Shown one piece after another: positions 13,268-20,704 of a stretch of 20,836 nucleotides of DNA. The DNA is from DRGT01 sp035685445 (GTDB lineage: Archaea > Thermoproteota > Nitrososphaeria > Nitrososphaerales > Nitrosopumilaceae). Positions within the stretch are counted from its first letter, which is position 1, and the number at the start of each line of letters is the position of its first letter. A program made the position numbers and the translations under genes. The notes under the pieces were generated by a model. That model was not told where the DNA came from. It ran no database searches and saw only the letters and a program-made list of their open reading frames with translations. The DNA lies in contig DASSAK010000059.1 of NCBI GenBank assembly GCA_035685445.1, positions 1 through 20,836 of the forward strand, in the 5' to 3' direction.

Positions 13268-15287
13268 TTGCGACAAATGCGGAAACAAAGACAATTGCAA
13301 CAGTATTTAGCAATTTAATTACGGTGTTTAGAGCAGGGCCAGCTGTATCCTTGTATGGATCACCTATTATATCGCCAACCACTGCAACTTTGTGCTCTTC
13401 TGTGCCTTTCTCACCCTTCATTTCAATCAATTTCTTTGCATTATCCCACGCTCCACCAGTATTTGCAAGGTGGAATGCAAGGAATATTCCTGTAACAACT
13501 GCTCCCATCAAAAGTCCAGCAACTGCGGTTGGGCCAAGCAATACTCCTAAAACAATTGGTGCGGCAACTGCAATACTTGCAGTCTTCCATAGTTCTTTAA
13601 CAGATGCTATTGTAGCAATATCAACACACTTTGCATAATCCGGTTTTGACTTTCCAGTTAGAATTTCAGGATCATTTTTGAATTGACGTCTTACTTCGTC
13701 AACTAATTTAGATGCAGCTCGGGATACACCATTAATCAAAGTACCACTAATTATGAATGGAATTAATCCTCCAACTAAAAGTCCAACAATTATTGCAGGA
13801 TTTGTCAAACTATAATCAAATACTTGATGAAAAACTTCTGCTGCCTCAAACTGAAACGCTTGAATCATTGCCAAGGCTGCAAGTCCTGCACTTGCAATTG
13901 CAAATCCTTTTGTAATTGCCTTTGTAGTATTTCCAACTGCATCAATCTCATCAGTGACTTTACGATTTTCTTCTCCCATTCCAGTCATCTCTACAATTCC
14001 TCCTGCATTATCTGCAATTGGTCCAAATGCATCAATACTTAGAACAATTCCTGCAAGACTAAGCATTGCCATTGCAGTAAGCGACGTTCCAAAAATTCCA
14101 TACATTAATGCCTGAGACGGGTCAGGAGCTACTGATGATGAGATTGCAAAAGAAACAATGATTGCTACAACTAGTGCAATCATAAAGGGACCTGTTGATT
14201 GCATTCCTTTTATGATTCCCATTAATATAAGTGAAGCATATCCCCACTTTGCTGAATCAGCAATTTCTTGAACAGGTTTGTATTTGTAATTAGTATATCT
14301 GTCTGTAATTTTTTGAATGACTGGAACCAATATAACGCCAATAACTGTTGCGCCAAATAACGCATAAGCAACTGGACCTTGTCCTAGAAAATAATACATG
14401 AATACAAAGTTTAAGATTATTGCGATTGCTGCAGAAATGTAAAACGCTTTGTTGAGGGGTTTCATCACATCAGTAATGTTGCGAGACCCAACAGTTGCAG
14501 CTCCAATTATGGATGCAATCATTCCCGATGCCCCAACTAGAATTGGATAAAGTATGTTTTCTGGCGCACCAATGAGTGCTGCGATAAGTATTGACGCCAA
14601 CATTGTAACAATGTATGATTCGTAAACGTCAGAGCCCATTCCTGCTGCATCTCCAACATTATCACCAACATTATCTGCAATAGTAGCAGGATTACGAGGA
14701 TCATCTTCTGGAATGTTTGCTTCCACCTTACCTACCAAGTCAGCTGCCATATCTGCGGCCTTTGTGTAAATTCCACCGCCAATTCTTATGAATAATGCAA
14801 TAAGACTAGCGCCTATTCCAACTCCAGCAATTGTAATTGGGTCAGGAAAAACAAAATAAAGTCCAGTAATTGCAAGCAACGCCATTGCAGGGACTGCAAG
14901 ACCTACTGTTGCACCACCACGAAATGCCAATGCAAAGGTTTTGCCCAGCCCAGTGCTGGAAGCATTTGCCGAACGCACTGCTGCTTTGACTGTAATTTTA
15001 AGTGAAATGATTCCAGAAATTGCAGATAGTGCAGCGCCAACTGCAAATGCAATTCCGTTTGAAAATCCTATAAAAAAACCAATAATGACAGATAGTCCAA
15101 TTGCGATTGGAACGATTATTTTCATCTCTCGTTTTAGAAAGGCTGCTGCACCAACTCGTACGGCTTCTGATATTTCCATCATTTCTTTGGTTCCAGACTT
15201 TTGTTTTGAAACCCAAGCAGCAAATCCAGCAGCTATGACAAAAGATGCAATGCCAGCTCCAACTGGCAGAAGTTCTTGTACCTCCAT
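13254..15287 (-). CDS. hppA: Membrane proton-pumping pyrophosphatase, K+-independent type
   Basis: This enzyme pumps protons (or, in some relatives, sodium) across the membrane using pyrophosphate from biosynthesis. The 677 residues form about 16 hydrophobic helices. The pyrophosphate/Mg site is clear: DDPRNPATIADNVGDNVGD (195-213), DAFGPIADNAGG (419-430) and, near the end, NTGGAWDNAKK and GDPYKDTAGPA. In GNTTKAITKG (452-461) the Lys456 after GNTT is the residue that marks the K+-independent class, in place of Ala in K+-dependent enzymes; this class pumps H+. The loop before the first motif reads AADMAADLVGKVE where many homologues have DVGADLVGKVE. ATG at 15287, with a TATA-like box about 30 bases upstream. 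Confidence 0.97.
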   Translation of the reverse strand: MEVQELLPVGAGIASFVIAAGFAAWVSKQKSGTKEMMEISEAVRVGAAAFLKREMKIIVPIAIGLSVIIGFFIGFSNGIAFAVGAALSAISGIISLKITVKAAVRSANASSTGLGKTFALAFRGGATVGLAVPAMALLAITGLYFVFPDPITIAGVGIGASLIALFIRIGGGIYTKAADMAADLVGKVEANIPEDDPRNPATIADNVGDNVGDAAGMGSDVYESYIVTMLASILIAALIGAPENILYPILVGASGMIASIIGAATVGSRNITDVMKPLNKAFYISAAIAIILNFVFMYYFLGQGPVAYALFGATVIGVILVPVIQKITDRYTNYKYKPVQEIADSAKWGYASLILMGIIKGMQSTGPFMIALVVAIIVSFAISSSVAPDPSQALMYGIFGTSLTAMAMLSLAGIVLSIDAFGPIADNAGGIVEMTGMGEENRKVTDEIDAVGNTTKAITKGFAIASAGLAALAMIQAFQFEAAEVFHQVFDYSLTNPAIIVGLLVGGLIPFIISGTLINGVSRAASKLVDEVRRQFKNDPEILTGKSKPDYAKCVDIATIASVKELWKTASIAVAAPIVLGVLLGPTAVAGLLMGAVVTGIFLAFHLANTGGAWDNAKKLIEMKGEKGTEEHKVAVVGDIIGDPYKDTAGPALNTVIKLLNTVAIVFVSAFVAIIAL

Positions 15288-15313
15288 TTTATACCTGCTT
15301 GCCTATATGTGGG

Positions 15314-15323
15314 AAATATAAAT
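15314..15323 (-). promoter_or_regulatory. Probable TATA box of hppA
   Basis: On the minus strand it reads ATTTATATTT, centred about 31 bases before the ATG at 15287. It is the most TATA-like element in the 61 bases between hppA and the SprT-like gene and implies an independent, nearly leaderless hppA transcript. Confidence 0.5.
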
Positions 15324-15348
15324 CATAGACTACAAATTGAGAAAATTT

Positions 15349-15711
15349 TCATTTTCTTTTTTGATATGGTGAAAAAGTTTTTCCTTTCAATCCTTGTCGC
15401 ACAAGTTTGTTGAATCTTTTTCCATGTGCAAGATATGGAAAGCGCATGTGAATCAATTCATGAACAATTGTGTTTTCAAGTGTTTTTTCATCTGGAATTT
15501 TTTTTACATTTAGAAATATTAGGTTGCTTTGCATATATGAAATTCCATAATATTTGTAGGCAGTAGTTCTTCGTCCTTCTGTAAGTTCTTTTGGTTCATC
15601 AAGAACCTCTTTTGGAGTGAACAGAACTTTTGGTTCTGGAATTGAAAATCTATTCGAGTAAATTCCAACCTTTTCAAGAATTTGCAATCTAAGTTCTGGC
15701 TCAAGTTTCAT
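15349..15711 (-). CDS. SprT/WLM-like zinc metallopeptidase
   Basis: The 120-residue protein has a zinc protease site HELIH (His84, Glu85, His88) and a third His96 in AHGKRFNKLV, giving HExxH-x7-H. The flanking pattern TIVHELIHMRFPYLAHGKRFN is that of the short SprT/YgjP-like group, whose eukaryotic relatives (Spartan, Wss1) degrade DNA-protein crosslinks. The C-terminus lacks the zinc ribbon of full SprT, so it is a minimal domain. The frame extends to a TTG at 15726, but a TATA-like GAATAAAC lies about 26 bases before the ATG at 15711 and only about 11 from the TTG, which favours the ATG. Substrate unknown. Confidence 0.82.
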   Translation of the reverse strand: MKLEPELRLQILEKVGIYSNRFSIPEPKVLFTPKEVLDEPKELTEGRRTTAYKYYGISYMQSNLIFLNVKKIPDEKTLENTIVHELIHMRFPYLAHGKRFNKLVRQGLKGKTFSPYQKRK

Positions 15712-15733
15712 GTAATTTTTTTTCAAAAATACA

Positions 15734-15755
15734 GTTTATTCTCAATTGTCAATTG
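15734..15755 (-). promoter_or_regulatory. TATA-like box with an adjoining palindrome before the SprT-like gene
   Basis: On the minus strand a TATA-like GAATAAAC (15734-15741) lies about 26 bases before the ATG. Directly upstream, at 15743-15755, is CAATTGTCAATTG, a 13-base palindrome with only the centre unmatched. Its place next to the TATA/BRE position fits a regulator site; that use is an inference. Confidence 0.4.
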
Positions 15756-15785
15756 TTACTTCAGTTTTTGTTCATTTAGATTATG

Positions 15786-15846
15786 AAGGGGTCAGAGTTT
15801 AGTAGGTGTAATCATAGATCATACAGCCACCGTCTCATCATACCCT
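15786..15846 (-). ncRNA. Candidate C/D box guide RNA
   Basis: On the minus strand, from 15846 down, are in order: AGGGT; an exact C box ATGATGA (15841-15835); a short guide; a D'-like CTGT; seven bases; a C'-like ATGATTA; a 13-base guide CACCTACTAAACT; an exact D box CTGA (15795-15792); and CCCCTT. AGGG before the C box can pair with CCCT after the D box, giving the terminal stem of archaeal C/D RNAs. The 39 bases between the C and D boxes and the total of about 60 fit the class. The D' guide would be only eight bases, so it may be non-functional. It begins directly after the stop codon of the dephospho-CoA kinase gene and may be cut from that transcript. The rRNA or tRNA target was not determined. 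Confidence 0.55.
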
Positions 15847-15847
15847 A

Positions 15848-16345
15848 CTAATTCATGGCATCGAGGATTGATTTAGTTTTCTTTTTTATCTCATCGTTAA
15901 CCGATACTATCACTAGACCTTCATTTGGTTGTCCATACATGATTATTGTATTTTCTGGCGCAAAAATGCAAACGGGAATTACTAGAAGATCTTCTTCACC
16001 ATCTACAGTTATTCGGACAGGAGGTTTTGATGCAATTGCTTGCTTTATTGTCTCAATACTTTGCCCAGTTATTTCACCTGCAGGATTTTTGCAAGACAGA
16101 TTTGTTAAAAGCTCATTTGTTTTTGGTGGCTCTCGTTTTACTCTTTTTTCTTGTGCATCAATTATTTGAAGAGAGGGCATAATTCCATAGCTCAGTATTT
16201 TTTCGGTTGTTGCATCACCAATTGTTACTAAAAATGAATTTTCAGAAATTTGTTTGAGAATATTTTCTTTTGATGCCTGATTGTTGGGCATTAATATTCC
16301 AAGTGGAATTTTTAATTGCTCACGAAGATTTTCTGGAAGGCGCAC
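15848..16345 (-). CDS. GTP-dependent dephospho-CoA kinase (DUF359)
   Basis: This enzyme performs the last step of coenzyme A synthesis in archaea, phosphorylating dephospho-CoA with GTP; it is unrelated to bacterial CoaE. The 165 residues carry the family motifs: GDATT (43-47), IID (61-63), NPAGEI (87-92), VDGEEDLLVIP (114-124) with the acidic residues needed for catalysis, and APENTIIMYGQPNEGLVIV (129-147). The start is a GTG at 16345, nine bases after the Mrp stop, so both are probably on one mRNA. A candidate C/D box RNA begins right behind its stop codon. The N-terminus (MRLPENLREQLKIPLG) matches the family's usual opening, supporting this start. Confidence 0.9.
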   Translation of the reverse strand: MRLPENLREQLKIPLGILMPNNQASKENILKQISENSFLVTIGDATTEKILSYGIMPSLQIIDAQEKRVKREPPKTNELLTNLSCKNPAGEITGQSIETIKQAIASKPPVRITVDGEEDLLVIPVCIFAPENTIIMYGQPNEGLVIVSVNDEIKKKTKSILDAMN

Positions 16346-16354
16346 TGAAAATCT

Positions 16355-17455
16355 TTAGCTGCTTGAACTTGAAGTACTTGTTGCTTCTGCAGCCATTTCT
16401 TCTTTTAGTTTTGCTGCAACAATACTACATTGCGCAGCAATGTTTTTTGCAGTACTCCTAAAGGCTTCAGCACTTTGAGAATTTGGATCAGTGAGCATGA
16501 TTGGTTTTCCAACATCAGAACCAGACATTATTCCAGAGTTTAATGGAATTTCACCAACAAATGGAATGTTAAATTGCTCACTAATTTTTTTTGCGCCTCC
16601 TTCACCAAAGACGTAATGTTTTTCATCACATTTTGAACAAGTAAAATGACTCATATTTTCAACAACACCAATTATTGGAACGTTTAATTTTTCAAACATT
16701 CCAATTGCTTTAACTGCAACATTGCTTGCAACATCTTGAGGAGTTGTTACAACTAGAATTCCGGTAATTGGAATTGTTTGTGCAAGTGTTAGCGGAATAT
16801 CACCAGTTCCTGGTGGAAGGTCTACAATAAGATAATCTAAATCTGTCCAGCTTGTATCAACTAAAAATTGTCTTAAAATTCCAGAAATTATTGGGCCTCT
16901 GTAAATTGCTGCTTGGTGCTCTTGTTCTGCAAAAAAGCCAAAAGAAACAACTTTGATTCCATTTGAATCAGCTGGTTGTAGTTTGTTATTATCAACTTGC
17001 AAGTATGCGTCTTTCATTCCAAGCATTAATGGAATGCTCGGTCCGTAAATGTCAGCGTCTAAAAGACCAACTTTGGCACCAGTTTGAGACAATGCAAGTG
17101 CGAGGTTTAATGCTACAGTTGATTTGCCAACTCCGCCCTTTCCACTTGCAACACCAATGATGTTTTTTACAGTTGCAAGTCCAGTGTCATCATCTAAAGA
17201 ACGACCTTCCATTACTTTGGCCGTAACATTCATGTCAAAGTTTTTGATTCCTTCAAGTTCTGAAATTGCTTTTCTTGCATCTTCTTCAATATCTGCATTG
17301 AATGGACATGCAGGAGTTGTTAATTCTAATGTAAACTTTAGATTACCATCGTTTAATTCTAAATCTTTTATCATCCCCATTGAAACAATATCTTTGTTCA
17401 AATCTGGATCAATTACTGTACTTAATTTTTCTAATACTTGGTCTACTCCAACCAT
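16355..17455 (-). CDS. Mrp/NBP35-type ATPase, Fe-S cluster carrier
   Basis: Members of this P-loop family carry and deliver iron-sulfur clusters. The 366 residues have an N-terminal MIP18/DUF59 domain (about 1-80) with TPACPF (Cys50), then the ATPase domain with Walker A GKGGVGKST (105-113), DADIYGPSIP, and YLIVDLPPGTGD. Near VENMSHFTCSKC the conserved C-x-x-C that binds the cluster between two subunits is present. The tail is Ser/Thr-rich (TSTSSSSS). The ATG at 17455 sits about 27 bases from a TATA-like box. It precedes the dephospho-CoA kinase gene by nine bases. The divergent neighbour is rpo7, itself part of transcription machinery. Confidence 0.94.
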   Translation of the reverse strand: MVGVDQVLEKLSTVIDPDLNKDIVSMGMIKDLELNDGNLKFTLELTTPACPFNADIEEDARKAISELEGIKNFDMNVTAKVMEGRSLDDDTGLATVKNIIGVASGKGGVGKSTVALNLALALSQTGAKVGLLDADIYGPSIPLMLGMKDAYLQVDNNKLQPADSNGIKVVSFGFFAEQEHQAAIYRGPIISGILRQFLVDTSWTDLDYLIVDLPPGTGDIPLTLAQTIPITGILVVTTPQDVASNVAVKAIGMFEKLNVPIIGVVENMSHFTCSKCDEKHYVFGEGGAKKISEQFNIPFVGEIPLNSGIMSGSDVGKPIMLTDPNSQSAEAFRSTAKNIAAQCSIVAAKLKEEMAAEATSTSSSSS

Positions 17456-17477
17456 ATTGAAAAAAGGTCATTTTACA

Positions 17478-17487
17478 ATATTTAAAG
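17478..17487 (-). promoter_or_regulatory. Probable TATA box of the Mrp gene
   Basis: On the minus strand the box reads CTTTAAATAT (close to the archaeal TTTAWATA consensus), centred about 27 bases before the ATG at 17455. It should drive the Mrp-dephospho-CoA kinase pair as a leaderless mRNA. Confidence 0.55.
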
Positions 17488-17569
17488 ATAGGTCAGTCTT
17501 GTTCTAAATTTTAAGAATAATTTTAGGACAGACTAATTTTGTTCAAGAATTATCAAAATTTACCCAAAG

Positions 17570-17579
17570 ATTCATAAAA
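17570..17579 (+). promoter_or_regulatory. Weak TATA-like box of rpo7
   Basis: ATTCATAAAA is centred about 27 bases before the TTG start at 17602. It is a poorer match than the other boxes, but the spacing agrees with that start. Confidence 0.3.
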
Positions 17580-17601
17580 TCAAATTCGGCAGTGAGCACA
17601 G

Positions 17602-18225
17602 TTGTTTTCTATATCTACCCTAGTGGATGTTGTTAGGATTCCACCAAGTTTGTTTGGCACCACGCTAAAAAAAGCAGCAATCAACATTCTCAAAGAAAAA
17701 TACGAAAGCATGATCAATGCAGATTTGGGATACATCATCATGATTCTAGATGCTAAAGTTGAAGAAATGGGAAAAATGATTGCGGGCGATGGTGGAACAT
17801 TTCATAAAGTAGAATTTGATGCTTTAACATTTTACCCGAAACTACAAGAAATTATTCAAGGAGAAATTGTAGACATTACAGACTTTGGCGCATTTGTAAG
17901 AATTGGTCCAACAGACGCATTACTGCACCTTTCTCAAGTAATGGATGATTATCTAAAAAGCGATGTAAAATCTGGAATGATTATTGCAAACCAAAGTGGA
18001 AGAACACTAAAAGTTGGTGCAACACTTCGTGCAAGAATTACTGCAGTATCATTAGGAAAAGCAGCTTCTATGGGAAAAATTGGAATTACTTGCAGACAAC
18101 CATACTTGGGGGCAGATGAATGGATTGCAGAAGAAATTAAAAAATCTGGAGATTCTGCAAAAGAATCAAAATCAGGCAAAGAATCAAAAAAGCAAGAGAA
18201 AACTGTAGAAGTAAAGGAGAAGTAA
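17602..18225 (+). CDS. rpo7: RNA polymerase subunit Rpo7 (RpoE')
   Basis: Rpo7 pairs with Rpo4 to form the stalk of archaeal RNA polymerase, which binds the emerging RNA. The N-terminal tip domain begins LVDVVRIPPSLFGTTLKKA, matching the conserved opening, and contains GYIIMILDA and GDGGTFHKVEFDALTFYP. The S1-type RNA-binding domain follows at about 80-165 (GEIVDITDFGAFVRIGPTDALLHLSQV). A charged, Lys/Ser/Glu-rich tail (about 180-207) is longer than in many archaea. The start is a TTG: no in-frame ATG or GTG upstream is closer, and the family N-terminus begins right there. Spt4 starts one base after the stop, an arrangement common in archaea. Confidence 0.95.
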   Translation: MFSISTLVDVVRIPPSLFGTTLKKAAINILKEKYESMINADLGYIIMILDAKVEEMGKMIAGDGGTFHKVEFDALTFYPKLQEIIQGEIVDITDFGAFVRIGPTDALLHLSQVMDDYLKSDVKSGMIIANQSGRTLKVGATLRARITAVSLGKAASMGKIGITCRQPYLGADEWIAEEIKKSGDSAKESKSGKESKKQEKTVEVKEK

Positions 18226-18226
18226 G

Positions 18227-18415
18227 ATGGCAAGAGAAATGGCTTGCAGAAAATGCAAGTTTGTAACAACAGGCAAAGTTTGTCCTGTGTGTAAATCATC
18301 TGATCTTACACCGGATTGGAATGGAATTGTTTTAGTGGTAGATCCACCAAATTCTCAAATTGCTAGAACTTTGGGCATTACTGAAAAAGGAAAGTATGCA
18401 CTAAAGGTTACATAA
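18227..18415 (+). CDS. spt4: Transcription elongation factor Spt4 (RpoE'')
   Basis: Spt4 joins Spt5 to help RNA polymerase through elongation. The 62-residue protein has a four-Cys zinc site (Cys7, Cys10, Cys19, Cys22 in ACRKCK and VCPVCK), the helix and strand SSDLTPDWNGIVLVV, and the conserved DPPNSQIARTLGI that pairs with Spt5. It begins one base behind rpo7, so both are coexpressed. A T-rich stretch (about 18422-18462) behind the stop codon may end the transcript. Confidence 0.94.
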   Translation: MAREMACRKCKFVTTGKVCPVCKSSDLTPDWNGIVLVVDPPNSQIARTLGITEKGKYALKVT

Positions 18416-18515
18416 GTTAAATTTTACACAAAAAGTTAGATTTTTGATTTTTTGGATTTATCATTTATCTAGGGAGTTATTTTTTGAATAGTGAAGGACA
18501 TGGATGTGATAAAAT

Positions 18516-19130
18516 TTGTCAAGTGAAGCGGATCTTCTAAAAAGAATTTTAGAGGTCAGAAATCTTAAAGAAAATTGCTTCAAGTATTTAGAAGAAGAAT
18601 CAAAAGACTTGCTAACTCACAAAATTATTTTTGCAATTGCAGAAATTTCTTATGAAAAGAGAGGGGCTGTAAAATTATCAGAAATTGCTCAAAAAGTACA
18701 TGGTGAAAGTGACAAGAAAAAACAGGATCTTGTAAGGCTGACAATTGAAAAATCTCTTTTAAAATGTGGTCTCATTGAAAAACTTCGTTATTCTGCAAAT
18801 GATGTAAGATATGCCTTGACTGCATATAGATTTCAAAAGGTAAAAGGGGTTGATAGCTTTAGAGGAGAAAGTGTAGAGCATATTGGAAAAGTGTATGAGC
18901 TTCCAAAATCAACTTGGCCAATTCCCGATGAATTTTTCATTCTTGTTGCAAAAAAATTTGGTTATGGTGAAGCATTAAAAAAAATCAATACTGATTTTGA
19001 TAAAGAAGAAATCCCTAGAGGAAAATATGAAGATCTAATTAGAACATATACTGAGGATCTAAATCAAATTACAAAAAAAATAAACGAACAGTATAGTGGA
19101 TTAGAAGAATTGGTGGGAACACGAATTTGA
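18516..19130 (+). CDS. Unrecognised helical protein, possible winged helix
   Basis: I do not recognise this 204-residue protein. It is mostly helical and has no signal or membrane segment. Residues about 25-110 read like a winged helix: helices (LTHKIIFAIAEISYEKRG, LSEIAQKVHG, LVRLTIEKSLLKCGLIEKL) and a hairpin (RYSANDVRYALTAYRF). The C-terminal part has conserved-looking aromatic and Pro blocks (SVEHIGKVYELPKSTWPIPDEFFILVAKKFGYGEALKK) and an amphipathic helix near the end. The start is a TTG; the nearby ATG at 18500 is in another frame and soon stops. Its own last bases overlap the next gene by four bases (TTGA), suggesting coupled translation with a membrane protein. Confidence 0.75.
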   Translation: MSSEADLLKRILEVRNLKENCFKYLEEESKDLLTHKIIFAIAEISYEKRGAVKLSEIAQKVHGESDKKKQDLVRLTIEKSLLKCGLIEKLRYSANDVRYALTAYRFQKVKGVDSFRGESVEHIGKVYELPKSTWPIPDEFFILVAKKFGYGEALKKINTDFDKEEIPRGKYEDLIRTYTEDLNQITKKINEQYSGLEELVGTRI

Positions 19131-20251
19131 AAGTATTATTTATTCTGATTTTGTTTAGTTTGGTTTTTCTTGTTGGAATTAGTCAATCAGAAAATGTTTT
19201 TGCCCAATCACAAAATAGATTATCGGTTAGTTTTGAAAACGATGTTGCGCCAAGCTATGAAGTTTCATTAAACCCAAATGAGAAATACATTCTTAGTCAA
19301 CCCTATTCTTGGGTTAGAGACCAAACAAGTAGATACAATTTAGTTTCTTATTCAATTGATGGTTCTGAGCACATACCAATTCCAAGAATTGCTAGAGGAG
19401 ACTTTACTCTTGATATTACAACCGATTCATCACACTCTATTGTTTTTCGTGCAGTTCCTCAATTTCCAATAGAGGTAACAGGAGCTGAAGTGTATTTTTT
19501 CACACCAGAGTCACCAACTCAAGACAATTGGTTTGATTTAGATTCAAAGATTTCAGTTGTAGTTCCAAAGGGTTCTGAAATTGAAGAAGGTAAAATAAGA
19601 AAAGCCATTACAGGGTGGGCACTTGATAAGACCAAAATGCAGGCAATCATAGATGATGATAGTGAATTTTTTAACACTCCAACAATTCAGATGTCAAATT
19701 TTCATACGGTGGATTTTACAACTGTGACTCAATACAAGTTAGAAGTCCTCTCGCAGTTTGGAACAACCACTGGAACTGGTTGGTACAACAAAGGTGCTGA
19801 AGTTACAGTAAGTGTAGTTCCTCCAGGTGATTTATTGATTAGAAATGTGATTGATCACTGGGAGGGACCAATAGTTGAATCTATGGGAAATTCTGCTACC
19901 CTAGTAGTTAATGGGCCAACAACAGTTCAAGCGGTTTGGACAACAGATTATACTATGCTTATTGTTGTTCTGATCATTCCAGCTGGTGTTGGTTTTTTCT
20001 TTTTTAGAAGAAGAAAACAATTGGTTTCCTCAACACCTCAGGTAGCACAAGTTGCTCCTCAAGTTGGAAGACCTTCTGTTGGAAAACCACAATCTGAAAA
20101 GCAATATGTTGCACAACGCTTTGATTTTAAATATTCTAGTGAACTCACAAAACTAACCAAACAAAAAACTATTGAGAAATTAGAAAAAATGTGTACAGCA
20201 AAACTGATGACAGAAGCAAGACTAGCTGAAATTAAAAAGAAGTTAGAATAA
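19127..20251 (+). CDS. Secreted/type I membrane protein with an InlB-like repeat and cytoplasmic tail
   Basis: This 374-residue protein has a signal peptide (1-26, ending VFA-Q), an extracellular region of beta type (about 30-275), a membrane helix (276-294) followed by RRRK, and a cytoplasmic tail. The segment 202-275 (YKLEVLSQFGTTTGTGWYNKGAEVTVSV…VDGPTT-like end) matches the archaeal InlB-B-like repeat with its GTGWYNKG turn. The tail is Pro/Val/Gln-rich and ends in a helical hairpin (KQKTIEKLEKMCTAKLMTEARLAEIKKKLE split over 345-374) resembling a SHOCT domain. The start is a TTG overlapping the TGA of the upstream gene (TTGA), so the two may act together: an inside partner for the tail is an inference. 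Function unknown. Confidence 0.8.
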   Translation: MKVLFILILFSLVFLVGISQSENVFAQSQNRLSVSFENDVAPSYEVSLNPNEKYILSQPYSWVRDQTSRYNLVSYSIDGSEHIPIPRIARGDFTLDITTDSSHSIVFRAVPQFPIEVTGAEVYFFTPESPTQDNWFDLDSKISVVVPKGSEIEEGKIRKAITGWALDKTKMQAIIDDDSEFFNTPTIQMSNFHTVDFTTVTQYKLEVLSQFGTTTGTGWYNKGAEVTVSVVPPGDLLIRNVIDHWEGPIVESMGNSATLVVNGPTTVQAVWTTDYTMLIVVLIIPAGVGFFFFRRRKQLVSSTPQVAQVAPQVGRPSVGKPQSEKQYVAQRFDFKYSSELTKLTKQKTIEKLEKMCTAKLMTEARLAEIKKKLE

Positions 20252-20704
20252 GGTTCTGTCAAGTCATCGGTGGAATTTCTCTGTAAATTTTTGGTTGATG
20301 GGATTACATATTTTAAAATTCTTTGAAACAGTCAGTTTTTTCCCATTTTCTAACCACAAGGCAATATCCTCCCAATCAGTTACTAGAATAATTAGATTAA
20401 TTTAGTACTAATCTACAGTTCTAATGTTCATTTTTTGTGGCACATGGTAAAGGCCTAGATGTTTCTAATCATGCCTATTTTTGGTTCGAACCACATAATT
20501 TTTGATGTATTTTCAAAATACGACAAGAATCAAAATCATTTTCAAAGTTTTGTAAAGAATTTTTATATGTATTTAGATTCTAGTCTTTTAAGAAAAAAAT
20601 AGAATAGAAATTCTATTCTGATAATTTGTTTGAAAGGTCTCACTTTTGATAGATTCTGTATGATTCGTTTAAGATAGCGTTCTCTTTCTGAGACCATCTA
20701 TTGT
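20252..20704. other. Non-coding stretch with several inverted repeats
   Basis: No coding frame of note lies in these 453 bases. They hold a perfect palindrome TTAGTACTAA (20402-20411) nested in AGATTAA…TTAGTACTAATCT (20394-20414), a hairpin and T-run at 20593-20619, and a pair of 7-base inverted arms GGTCTCA (20636-20642) and TGAGACC (20689-20695) just behind the stop codon of the minus-strand gene. The rest shows nothing I can name. Confidence 0.6.
20593..20619 (-). terminator. Hairpin plus T-run behind the minus-strand repeat gene
   Basis: On the minus strand AGAATAGAA-A-TTCTATTCT (20619-20601) has perfect 9-base arms; with a real loop, AGAATAG/CTATTCT pairs over seven bases around AAATT. 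It is followed by a run of seven T (20599-20593). This lies about 85 bases beyond the TAA at 20705. T-tracts end transcription in archaea, and a hairpin can help. Confidence 0.5.

Noticed and set aside
13324..15321. Long plus-strand open frames antisense to hppA
   Set aside because: They mirror the codon pattern of the pyrophosphatase on the other strand; their translations are low-complexity Ser/Pro/Ala and Cys runs with no domain.
15743..15755. Mobile element end or attachment site
   Set aside because: The palindrome is short and has no partner elsewhere in the window and no recombinase gene nearby.
20486..20505. TTTTGGTTCGAACCACA, resembling the T-arm of a tRNA
   Set aside because: The GGTTCGAACC is itself a palindrome. 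No D-arm, anticodon arm or acceptor stem of the right size and pairing could be placed around it, so it is not called a tRNA.
20636..20695. C/D RNA from GGTCTCA…CTGAGACC
   Set aside because: A CTGA lies next to the right arm, but there is no RTGATGA next to the left arm on either strand; only the inverted arms are reported.
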